Source: Lethocerus indicus
Taxonomy: Eukaryota; Arthropoda; Insecta; Hemiptera; Belostomatidae
Length of the DNA: 64,000 nucleotides
NCBI GenBank assembly: GCA_019843655.1
Contig: JACDQD010000003.1
Location: 8,558,925-8,622,924, forward strand
Reading direction: 5' to 3'
Below are positions 13,840 through 26,300 of the stretch, in pieces. The notes beneath the pieces are model-generated. The model was not told the origin of the DNA, ran no database searches, and saw only the letters and a program-made list of their open reading frames with translations. Every line of letters starts with the position of its first letter. Positions within the stretch are counted from its first letter, which is position 1. Position numbers and translations under genes: made by a program.

Positions 13840-14000
13840 ACAATCTGCTCCGGCCTGGTGGGAGAGACCGGGGAGTGCGAGCGAGAGGGGAACCTCGGAA
13901 AAGCGTTCGAGCGGGACAAAGATAGAGTTAGGCCGGGTAGTGGGGATGAGAAGGCGGGCGACCACTATCAAGGAAAGGAGAAGTCAGTCCACAGTCCACT
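13840..14000. promoter_or_regulatory. GC-rich and GA-rich patch
   Basis: Purine-rich, CpG-containing sequence (GAGACCGGGGAGTGCGAGCG and similar). Several overlapping open frames in different phases here reflect high GC and no stop codons; none resembles a known protein. It is a candidate regulatory patch by composition only. Confidence 0.2.
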
Positions 14001-17000
14001 CGGCCGAGTGCGCGTTAATTCACAGGGCACCCGTAGCTTTCGCTTTGCGCTTAGTCAGTGTCCTCCCTTCAGACCTTCATTTCTGGTGTATCTGTGCTAA
14101 TTACACACGGTGTGCTCTTCAGTGCTCCATTTCAGTGTCACCGATACCCTTTGGCCGACCTCGACACCGTCTCCACCCGTGAGTTTCCGCCAGGGCGTCG
14201 TACTCTTACAGCCGACAGTTTTCTCGCCACTGGGATTTTTGTCCATTCACTGCCACAGGTGGCATCCGATTTTCAGTTCATTCGCGGGCCCGATTTCAAA
14301 AACAGAAATTGTACTTTGGTCGCCGGTCAGTTTTACGAATGATTGTCCATACTACTACCGATTTCTCTTTAACGCGTACTATAACCGCAAAATCTGGTTA
14401 GCATTTTGTGGTGAACTTTCTTTCCAGAGCTAAAAGGATAATATTATTCAATACATTAGGCTATTCATCCGTCAAATGTTCTGATTCTTGAATTTCCCAA
14501 TTTTGTAACAATTCTTTCTGGTGTCAGAGCATATAACTTATGTAACTGATAACATTTTTAAGAAAATTATAGTGTTTGACCGTAATTAGAATCAAAAGAT
14601 ATCGTATAATGAAATATGCCATAGGTAATTGACATTTCATCATTTGTTACATTACAGCGTAATGTGCTATCCCAAATATAGCTAACTATACAATATTCAG
14701 TTTTTATTATATTAGTATTTTTAATTGTTTCCTTCGTTGAAGTATCGAGAGCAACCTTACCTAAAATCGATAAGGTGGATTCAGTTCATAATGGATTTTA
14801 ACTCCTAATTTAGATAAAGAGACAATTATTCCTTACTTACCGTATCTCGTTGGCGATTTCGACAGTGCTTATTTTTGACATTACTTTGTACTAGGTAGAA
14901 AATTCTTTATGGAGTAATTTAGGCTCTGATAAGTCTGTTTAAATTTCGGGAATCGTCAGTTATTAGTACTGCTGTATTAATGCGGAAAACCCAGTAGCAT
15001 TCGACATTGGACAGGACAGTTTCTGCACAGTTAAGCGAAATTACTTTCTTATGACAAACCGTTGGAGTTCGTTCGATAAGCTGTACTTATCTTTTTATAT
15101 ATTGGTGTAAATTAAATATAAATGTTGCGATTTAGAGCTTTACTATTCTACATTCCTCAACCGGCATGAAATCACTGAGGAATATGAAGGTGGAAAGGAA
15201 ATACTATACTGTTCATGCAATTTGCATAATTCAATAATTCGTGTGAGGCGATATTTTAATGAGGCACTCGATACTCAGGTTTAATGGCGCTTCGGTCTCC
15301 CCCATTCGTTTCGGTTCTGAATATGAATCGGTTCAGCGGGAGCGGTCGCCTATTATAGAGTAATCTTACGATGCCGTGAAACATGGTACGCTTCCTGCAT
15401 GTCTTAAGGCCTCGAAAATCGATTAAGTATTCTGCGCGCTTTGTTTATTGCAAACTATTTAATGTAAATGCCGATGGAATTCCAGATAATCGGACCGTCT
15501 CGTTACGGCCGGGCTGTCGGATTCGCCGGTAGCGCGAGCTCTACCGAAAGTGACATGAAGCGTTATTAAAATGTGATGGAGGTCAAGGGGCAGAATCCGC
15601 AATATAATATCGACTTTCACGACCGCGACGAATTTAATCTGTTACCTGATTAATACCAACTGATCACCAGGAGATGCGAAAATCCATTTTTGGTGGTTGC
15701 TTTCAACTGGAGTTCCATCGCAGAAAGATCCTAAGTTAGATCGTCCCTACGCTAAATTCCTGGAATCGGTGTTTTTTCCGCATGCCAACCGTCAGTCTGC
15801 ACCCAGTTTATGACGGCAATAAAAACTAATGGGCATAGACATTTGGTGCGAACCGAAAACGCGATTTCCCTTCGAAAATGCTATCCGTCACCCCGCTGAG
15901 ATGTTCAGAAAATTGCTTTCACAACTTTCAATAATTGCGATCCAGCCAGTTGGCCAACAGCTGGTATTACACTTACAGTTATACCGAGCGTACAGATAAT
16001 TGCGGCTGTACTTCTTAGGCAGTAAAACATTGGATGAAGTATAATGACTAATGAAATTTTCCGGGCTCTCTTGATTTATCGCAGTTAATTAAATTAATCT
16101 GTTACATTTCTATACAGTGTATAAAATGTGCGACTTTTATGCGTGGAATTATATGAATCATAGGAATATGTTACATAATATTATAGTACTTCCATAGGCG
16201 GTATTGTTAATTTTTTTCCAGGATCTTTTGATCCGCCATGTTAATCTATGTAATTGAAATTAGGCACTCTTTGGGTTCGATTCGGGTGAAACACACAGTT
16301 TCAGAAGAAACTAAATTTATCTTTTAATTTCGTGGCACGTATATCAAGCGGACACGTGCGCTGTTTTGTAAGCGCGGCCTTGATCAATCCGCATTGTTAT
16401 TTTTGAACCTCCATTCAAAAGAAGAGTTGGAACGCCCCGATTCCGGAGCGCGGAAGCAGACGGCCGTCGAACGGGCTTTCTCCGCTAAAATTTATTATTA
16501 TTTTCGTTCGCGTTTCAGAAGTGAATTGATAACTTAAATTTTGAATAAGTTGGAATTGTGGCTCAGCAAGTTGGCAACCGGTTTTTTTAATTTCGCCAGG
16601 CTAATTTTCCCCCCTTCCCGACAACGTAATGGCGGCCATCCGTAATGGCCGTTATTAAGCCGTTCGATCGTTCCGTGAGATCTAAGAGTTGCCTTAGGTC
16701 ACCTGTCGTCCGACGCGAATATTATTCGGGGCTTAATGCTTATCATACATTTGACATATTTCTGTCTGCGTGTGAGCTTTTCGTTTGGTTACCTAAAAAG
16801 AGGCCGGAGTTTGATGTTTCTTTTAGAAAGAGGTCTGGAAGGGCGAGTCTCCCATTCGTTCTACGCTGTTTGTGCTACTTTTTAACTCTTGTTTGAAAGC
16901 TTTATTTGGGTACTCATTAAAACACTTGAGTTGTGAACTAAATAGTTCGTGTTGTTTGTATAAAGAAAGTGCTTACTTTGTCTGTTCTTCCTAAATGAGA

Positions 17001-17695
17001 AAACTAAGAAACATTCTAATTTCTTCCAAGTTGGCTATCTCAGCTTAGTCTCAGTTATTCTTCCTACTCTAAGACCGGTTTTGGACCTTTCTCAATCTTT
17101 AGTAACATTACCATTTTAAGTAATGGCCAGAGGAGCTCTAAATGGGTGGCTCTAAACGTCTTTATAACATGCCTTCTAGGCTAACAAAATTCCTCTTCAA
17201 TCCTTAGAACATATAACAGTATAAATTGAGCTCTTAAATGGCGTACGCTCGATTCGTGTTTTAGTTTTTCTCTATCCTCGTTTATATTAATATTTGATCT
17301 GAAAATGAGAGTAATTTCCCTTCTTCCTTGCTTCACTAAATCCTAATGGATTTATCGATTGCATCATGCTAGATTCTTCATAGCATTCAGTTTTTTACCC
17401 GATTATTTTTAAGTACGTAAGTTTTTTAGAACCTAAACCGTTTTGGTCTGAAGTACATTGTTCATTGTAAGCTCTGTTCTCCTGTACCATGTGTTACTTA
17501 TGTCTTAGGGACAGACAATTTTCTAGATCCTTTTTATTGTTGGAGGAACCTCCCCGGACGTGTCGTAAAGTATCGTAACTTTAAACTGTATTGAACGTAT
17601 ATTCATATTATTCCGGTGTCCGGCCGCAGTTTATGGCTAGGAGTGTTGGCCGCAGGCCGTGGGGCACGAAACTAGTTTCGGCGGGTTGGGGAAGT

Positions 17696-17759
17696 GCCCG
17701 GAGTCGCAAGACTCGTAATCTGTTTGCGGTCAAGAATTCGACTCGGTGTGACCCCGGGC
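17696..17759 (+). other. GC-rich segment with nested pairing potential
   Basis: GCCCGG (17696-17701) can pair with CCGGGC (17754-17759), enclosing GAGTC-GCAA-GACTC (17701-17714, a GNRA-type loop) and GGTCA/TGACC (17728-17732 and 17749-17753). The first base of the GAGTC arm is shared with the outer stem. It resembles a three-way junction of 64 nt. It is not a tRNA: no D arm and no proper T arm. It may be chance in GC-rich DNA. Confidence 0.2.
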
Positions 17760-20700
17760 GTTGTTGCCCAATGATATCGGCTCACAACTGGGCCGCCCTA
17801 TCGCACAAATTTTAACGCCTCATTTCTATATTCAATGGGATACAAATTGGGCGTCGGACAGATTCACGCATCTCTTTGATTGAATGCACCCGGCCGTAGG
17901 TCAGATTCTAACACGGCACGCTGAAATTTTACCAATACGTTTAAATACGTCGTAGAAATATACCAGTTATCCTGTACCTGAATCTCTGAATCGAATTTGA
18001 ACCTATTCATACAGGTTTCGGCTTGTTTTCGATGGTTACTGAAAGCTACGAATGCAACGATTGCAATGCTCGGCCTTTTATGTGTTATCATAAAATACCA
18101 TTATTCTACCAGAGTCAGACTCAACAGTTATTGTGTAATGATACATGACATCCCCGGTTATCATTTCATCATCTTGTTCATTAGTGAATTCAGTGAACGA
18201 TGTCAGAAGTATAACGCTTAATACAGTGTTCAATGAATAATTTCTCTGCGTATACTTGCCCACGAGTACGAAACTCTTCTAGTCAACTGTGTATATGAGT
18301 ACTGAAATTTGATATAACATATTCCACTGAATTTGTTTTTTTTACGTTCGAGTCATATTTTCACCTTATCGAGATCAGTCTTATGTCCAGTATTCCTTTG
18401 ATCTGTCATTTTATTAGTGAACCACTTCCAAATTGATATTCACCCGTTTCCACCGCCCACGTTGTGATAAGTTATGTGTCCATAAACCGGCGGTATGGAC
18501 CAATTTCCACGCCGTCGCTTCGATCTAGGTCGTGGTGTTCGACTTGTAACCTTTTACTGTTGTAACTCCAATAAAATTATGGCGGCTAATTTCAATTAAT
18601 GAACAGTCGTGTCGCAACGCCAGAAAGGTTCTCGTATTCATTGGCCCTTTGTTCAAGCCGCAACGTCCGTTTCAAGTGTTCAAGTGACTTGCTAAAACAA
18701 ATTTTGCCATAACACTTTTTTAACGCTTATTTTATCCTATTGTGACATTTTATGGTCAGAAAATTCTCGCCGAGACATTGTGTAATACATCCGGTTAAAT
18801 TAATATATATATCAGTTTAGTGGTACATGAAGGTTTAGAATACCACCATTATTGCGATATTCTGTGTCCACCCCCGAGTAATCTGTGTCCAGCAACCCCA
18901 CGTCCCTGATTCTATAATAGTCAGGTTTTAACTGGCAGACGAACGGTTCGATGTTGACCGGACAAAAGGGTCGCGGGTGAGGACGGGAGAAGCTCAACTC
19001 CGGTAGCGTGTGCTGCTGGGGGCAAAAAATAATAGTATTGTCACGGTCGGGCGAACCCGGCCGGCCGGCTCGGTCACTCACGCCGGTCCACGGCCCCGAA
19101 ACCCAGCCGCCGCCCGAAATTCAATTATCCCTCAAGACCTGCAGACAACGCCGTAAACAACTACCACGCTTGGCTCGAACCACCACCTTTTCAATAATAC
19201 GGTCCGTCCTCTAGAACCACAGCGGTACAGACATTTGCACAGTCGTCATGTTAAATAATTGGTAATCCCCATTACCAATGTCTAAACACTATTCCGAATA
19301 GTACGTGAGTACTAAATGAGTACGTTTGGCTTGCGAAAGGTTTTCGCCCTGTGGGGGTTTACTTTTAATTGCTTAATACTTGAAGGGTGCTATTTAGTGT
19401 TACATGCTGATCTGAAATGTTATCATAAATTCGTTTCTGTTCCCGTCGGATTTTACTTTGTCTTCTTGTGGGAAACACAGAAATAGATGCAAAGCCGCAA
19501 GATAATAAGAAAGAAGTCACGAAAATATAACGTCTGTTGGAAGATGAGCCTTCCGCCCACGACTGCCATTCCAATTATTCAATATCTTTTCTTATTGATT
19601 ATATTTTGTTATTTGAAATCAAACAAATAAATATTACCTATATGTATTTATACACATTTTTTTGTGTGCGCGTTTGTACGTTTTTACCCTTGTCTACATA
19701 ACATAACGCTTGCGGAATTATTCCGATGAACGCATATATTTTGATTAAGTTTCTTTTTTCCATTACGGGAATACGCATGCAGTTCACATTGTTCAGTTTT
19801 CTCTTTCAACTGTCGTAATAGGTATTTTGAAATGTGCCTCTGGTGACAGGAAACGCGTCACATATCGGGGCGTTCCTTCACTACCTGAGGCTCACTGCTT
19901 GGGTTCTGAGTTACGAAATATACCTAACTGAAAACCATCGATTGTTCCTCAGCCACTTGTTATACAACAATTTTCAATTTAAATTGGCGATTAATCGAAA
20001 ATTGTGCGCCTCTCCCGGCAATCGAATCGTGTAAGGGTATTTCTCTCCAAATACCAGGGTATATCTGGAACGCAATATTCTCTAACGGTTCCTTTATTCC
20101 TAGGCCTACTTTCATTCTTCCAAGTTTTCGGAAAGCAGTTCTTAAACTGCCGAACCATAAGAGTCAATTAAGATCCACTCTTTTTCAATTCGAATTCATT
20201 GCGTGGCGAGGGGTAAACGTACAATCAAATAGGAAAGGCGGGCGCTATTTTTGTTGAAGTTTGTGACTAAATTCGTCTAATTTCCTTGCTGATATGCCGA
20301 TTAGACCGGAAGCCCATGACCGAAACACCTGACGGACAGGTGCTGTGCAATTTTTTTTCAATTTCCTTCGAAGTTTTCGCTAGAGCACGCCCCTCGGTGT
20401 GCCTGACACAACTCAATTTGCAACTCTGAAGTATTCCACTGTAGCATGAAACAGCGTCGGCCCCTTATCCGAGTGCTGTAACTCTTTTTCCGCGGATTAT
20501 TGTTTCTATCGAATTCTATTATTCGCCGAGATAAAACTTGGAATATATTGTTGCGAGGCCTGGATAAAATCTGTGGGCGCGGCTCCACCGCTATAGAGAT
20601 ACGGGCGGCCTGAGGGTTTGCTGCAGAATTCATTATTAAGTCGTAAATGGGGACGTAGATATCTTGCGTAAAGTATTTTTATTCGAGTGTTCGCGGCGGA

Positions 20701-23013
20701 AAAAGTTCTTCGATTATATACACGCGCGATAATACTTGTATTTAGATTCGAGACCGTTAAGGTGTTGATTAGAGAAACATTTGTGCACAATTAATAGGTT
20801 GTCATCGTGTCAAGTCTTACGGTGTATTTCACAACGAATTATGAAGTCAGCGAAGCGACGTCACAATTTTATTTCAGACCCTCTGTGTTCTCGTTACTAA
20901 AATGGGATCCATTTGTTTTCTCATAATCTGGACACCTACAAGATATCGCTTGTATTGAATTCGGCGAGCCTGATAAATTGTCGAATCTGGCCGGCCGATA
21001 AGGGGCGGCTGGGAGGCTCTGCCTGCATTTCGCGTGGGTTTCTACTGCCGACCGTTGTTGCTAGGTCTCATCGGGCCTTGTGGGTTTATTCTCATGAATC
21101 ATTAATTTAAATGGCGATATAGAACGAAATAATTTCTTAACGTCATCGACAAACGAAGCCTAATATATCGTGAGGACTACGGAGCGGGTCGTGCGCCCGA
21201 CGGGTACATGTGAAGTTAATTGCATTCGGATGAAAGGATTTGTCATTACAGTCCGGTCCGCGGATGAAATATTAATACCCTCATTTAAAATTAAATAGAA
21301 ATACCGACTGTAATGCTTTATGCCCGTTAATTGTGGCACGATAAATATTTGCTTAGCTATCTCTTTGGCGGGATGTTTTGTTATCTTTGTTTGTTTGTCA
21401 TAAACAGCGTCATCGTTTCCGGTATGAGATTTGTGATGGCTTGGGTTCCATCCGTTAGTGATGTTTCATTGGATGGAATAAACCTACGTTTAAATTCCGA
21501 AAGAAATAATGTTATATAAGTTTAACTAACACAATACATAATTCGTTATGATATGGGAATTCTTATTCTATAATACTTAAAAATTTCTTGTAGACCATGA
21601 TTGTATTTGGACAGTGCACTGCTAAATATGTAATACATTCGTCTTTTAAACATAAGAGCGGCATAATGGAAACCATAAAAATTTGTAACATTAATGGTCG
21701 CTTGAAATGGTGTAAACATAAGCGCCTCCCATTAAAATATCGGTTAGATAAATGCTAAATCGCCGTAAAAATGGTACTTAAACATCGTTCTTGTAGACGT
21801 TTTCGAAACGTGTTCCCTATGCATTTTTAATGGAACAATTTTGCACGATTTGCATGCATTCACCCTGCAGCGATTTCTGTCTGGGGAGCGTTGAATAACT
21901 TTGAATGCGAAAACAGCCGCAAAAAGAAAGCAAATACGGGAACTCAGACAGGGGCGCTTCATAAGAAACAATGCATTCGGAATTTATAAGTCATATTGAG
22001 ATATGCGTATAAATCCTGGTCGGCCTTTACGAACCGTACGCTCTTAGGTGCTAGTCGAAGAGTAATCTTTCGAAGGGTCAGGAGTATTGTGCTCCTCGGA
22101 TGCAGAAACGATAAACCCGGAGTTTTTTTCACTGGAAAGTGAACAATTTACAAGAGCCAAGATAGTTAGGGAAGCCGTTACTGCCAGTTGGATATTAATC
22201 TTTAGGAAAAGTACGTGGATTACAGTTAATCTGGCTAGGAATCAAATGCAAACTCACTCTATTTAATAAAATTATACTAACTAATTACTACGTTCATAGA
22301 CGCACCTAGTAGACTTAATAAGTACGTGGTTCTGTTAACTCATTTACATTTTATAAATATTTGTGCAGTAAAATAACTATTACAATATGAACAAAACAAA
22401 TTAAGAAACACTCTCTAAAATGGGTAAAGATAATAACTGTTATCAGTAGTCGGAAATGACGGTCGGTATAGACCTCAAGGTTGTTTGAATAATTTCTCAG
22501 GGCATGTAGCATATTACATCAAACGACTTGGCATATTCAAGCGTAGGGCTCCTTGAATTCGTCGCGCTCGCTGTATTTAAAATTCCTAGTACTAGCGTTG
22601 TGAAGTCGGTGCTTAGAATAGAGCTTTCGGCCTTATCGAAGCGGATCAAACCGCGATAAACCAGCGGCCGGTGTACTTTTTCATGACTCAAGTCTTCTTC
22701 GACCGCAGATGTTCAGATAGCCGGAGCGGCTTTCCTGCACCTCGCGGTGGTACTTTCGCGTATCATTAGCGAATATTGATGCGCTTGAGAGCGGAGCTCC
22801 TTTCATCGCCAACCGACCGGATACTCATAGATCCGGCACTTCAGATCCCCGTATTGATAAAACCATTTGCGTCGGAACTGTTTGTATATATTTATAACAA
22901 CGACAATTGGAAGGGATTTTTTACTGTATTTTTGAATAGTCCTATTTCTTTCCTATTACTTTCCTAAAATAAAATAATAACTACACTTCAGTGAATCCTT
23001 TTCTTGGGTTAAT

Positions 23014-23042
23014 GTGAATTACAGTTTACAGTGAATTACAGT
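23014..23042. repeat. Short direct repeat GTGAATTACAGT
   Basis: Two copies of GTGAATTACAGT are 17 bases apart (23014 and 23031). This is a small local duplication with no known role. Confidence 0.7.
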
Positions 23043-23334
23043 GAAATTCTGTAGGCATCGCCTAAATTTCGATATAACCCTGGTAATATTCAAGTACTAC
23101 TATTCCTAGATTCTGTAACTGTATCATTCGCCCCGATGTTAAAATCTCAAACCCGCTGCAACGCTACAGCTCTTGACACCCTTCGGGTGGCAAAATGTGT
23201 TAATTTTATTTCCCGCGAGATGATTATTTTGGCGACTGGCTTCAAAATGAAGCCGCCTCCACACGGACGGAGAGCGTGTAGGTGTCCCTATTAGTGTTGT
23301 AATCTCCCCGGGTGTATTCTTGGCCCTGTAAAAG

Positions 23335-23398
23335 CGAAAGAGAGAGTGAGAGGGGGAGGTAGAGAGTTAAAGAGAGTTCAGAGAGAGAGAGAGAGAGC
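23335..23398. repeat. GA-rich imperfect microsatellite
   Basis: GAGA-type purine sequence ends in an uninterrupted (GA)n run at about 23380-23397. Such tracts can bind GAGA-factor-type proteins in insects, but use here is not shown. Confidence 0.85.
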
Positions 23399-26300
23399 TT
23401 GGCACCGGTCTCCCCGGTCCGCGACCGTTGGGAAACCCTCGAATAAATACCCCACCCACCCCCCGTCCTAATGGACCGATGAAATGTAACCGTCGAAATC
23501 GTTTCAAGTGGTATGTTCCACTTGGACGACCGTCGCTAATTGAATTTGGCGCCTGTCCTCGCCTCCTGTGTTGTCCAATACCCGAGCAGTCTGTTCCAAC
23601 AGATCGAATGACAAACATTGTTTTTCGATGATCGTCCCGGGAATCCTCACGTCAATTACCTAGTTGACTTTACATTTATTCCACACAAAAGATGGGTGTT
23701 TATAATTTCCAGTATGACATTTACTGATAGGCGAAACAAAAATGAAAACGTGTCATTTTTTTTATTAATAAACACTTTTGTATGTGTATATATATGCATG
23801 TATATCCATAGTTTTTTATGACTGTATAGGAGCGCTGTTTTGTGGCGACGAATCTTGCGTAGGAACATCGACACGGTCTTCGATCGCAGGCTCCATTAAT
23901 TATCTCGCCCGTTCGACTTGGGCATCTCTCCTGTCGAACGATTGAGAATTGAACAAAACTGCCCAAGTTCTCAAACTGACGCGATCGCGCTCAGGATGTC
24001 GGAGTGTTGTGTACGGCGGTGGGACTCATTGCTCGTATGGGGTTGTTAAGTAGACAGGGAGGCCGTTCTCAATCATCTCGAACAACTCCTAAACACGTGT
24101 ACTCCGAGTGTGAGTGATGATCGTCGTTAACCCGCGGCAAATAAATGAGTCGTCGTCCGACCGACGTAATTCATCGATTGTCGTTAGAGCGGTTCGCTTT
24201 GAGCGTTCTTTTTGTTCCTGGCCAGTCGTTAGCCGATATTGCCTTTCCGAACGGCTAATTCCATTTTGATCGCAATGCAGGAATATATTGATGCGCTGGA
24301 ACATTTGCAAACAGAAATAATTTACGGCCTCCGCGGTTTAAATGTCGGCTTATAAAATATGTACTGGGATGTATGTATATTTAAAAAGAGATATGAAACT
24401 GGTCTCGACTCACTTCCTCGCTCCCTTATTTGCATCGAGCGTTGGTATCGGGGCTGAAATGTTGGATTATCTCCGATGGTAGGACTTCACCGAGATGTAA
24501 CCAAGCAGACCCGCGCTTCTTCTACCTATAAATATTCATATCCGGTCGCAAATTCTTCCTTTCCCGTCGTACGCCTATTCGTCTTCCGGATTGATGCCCG
24601 CGGCCGCGGTAGAAACGTGTAGGAACACATTTATCGGAATTTAAGCCTTTAGTTCGGTCTGCAGTTATGTCGATTTTCATATTCAGCCCGGTAATAACGT
24701 TTCGGTCAAACGTTCGCGATTAAATGCACGTAGAAAACGATCACACGATTGAGAAAATTTACGCGTGCTCAACATTTTGAAAAAATATCCGGTATGGCCC
24801 TTTTGTATAAACTTGAGTATTAATATTGGGTTCCAGGAAAAATGATTAGCTCATTTAGCTCGTTTTGTGCATTGGATAAAACAATATGTTATTAATATAA
24901 ATTACTCGGTGGCATAAATAAGCCATTATGGCTGAGGATACAACGGCGCCAATTAATATTCGCTATCTCGGCTGTTTGATCGCAACTATTCGTGGACATG
25001 AAAGCGAAGCCGAAATTGTAATGAGTATGCACAGCTTGTCCCTGGTCGCGGCGTGAATGAATCATGTATATATGGACGTTATGACTAATGTTATTAGCCA
25101 ACATGACTCTTGAGAATTGATGCTTAGATTAAGAAATGTGTATTATTGGTTGTCCGTACCAGGAAAAATTTCTAACTTTGATTCTGTGAATTCTCGTCTG
25201 ATTCTATTGTATCGACATGAAATAGGGACTTTCTCACATATGTAAATCTTCAAACTTTATGTATGTTAAATTCATTTCACTAGTAATACACGTAACTCTA
25301 AATTACACTACCTTTTATTATAAATTCTAACTGTCGTATATGACAGTAGGAAAATTGAAACTCCTTATATTAAGTGGAAAATGTTCGTTTTGTAAGTTCT
25401 CCGCTGCGGATATCCTAGAATAAGAAAACCGAAACCTTCTGCTCGATTAATCAAATGAAAAAATAAAAATAATCTTTAAAGGAGCGGAAATGCGGGCGTT
25501 TATAATGACTTGAGTGTGTGGAAAGACGGATGTCTCCTTCTCTTTGATGCTTTCATTCTCCTGTGGAATGTCGCAGCCCCCATATCCATCTCCGGTCGAG
25601 TAATCGTTGTCGACCGGTCGGCATTTCTGGGGCCACATTCTCGTAATTCATGCCAAGAAGATATCAAATGGGACGGCCTCGTATTCTCTCTCCTTTCGGT
25701 GGGGTTCGGCCCCGTCAACCTGTTCGAAGGATACTTCTGGACGTCGCCATCACGGTCCCTTGGCATAATGTAATTTGACAACGTTGAGAACTCGTCCGCA
25801 GACTCCGCAATAATGTCTGACGTAGTATAGCGGTATAGTAAACTGGAAATATCTGTTAGAGTAGTATTTGCGAATTGAATTTCTGAAAAAATATTTTTCG
25901 GTAATATTGATTTGACAGAAAATTCGAATTAGAGTTAATGAATGGTGTCTGCATTAAAACCTGCAATGAGTAGACTGTTTATTTGTTAGCATCCTGTTCC
26001 TGTATTTATATATTCATTGTTAGTCAAGTGGCAATCATAGCCAGAAAGTGGGTTTTTCTGCGGATTTTTAGTTCGGTGGGCTGCATCACATTTTTGAATT
26101 CGTTAATAGTACCCAAGTTACTTTAATTTCTACCGTCATTTTCGCCCCAATTTTTTTCATTTTTGTAAGGACTAATTGCCTACTTCAGAGTAGTAATTAA
26201 TATTCGCCTTACAATCATTTAGAGCTTCTTTCTTAAATAGTTTCGTAATTGCAAGTCGGGCGTTCGAGGAATTTATTAGAAGATTTATTTTTCCCCCTTT

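Larger units (their letters stand above)
10246..23334. other. Non-coding DNA
   Basis: No gene was recognised. GC-rich patches occur at about 10500-10700, 13800-14000, 17600-17800 and 18960-19130. The longest frames (129 codons at 12746, 104 codons on the other strand) overlap each other and lack known domains. A run of ten or more C lies near 13056. Confidence 0.5.

Noticed and set aside
17696..17759. tRNA-like GC-rich segment
   Set aside because: Only 64 nt, with no D arm and no GGTTCRA-type T loop, so it is not a tRNA.
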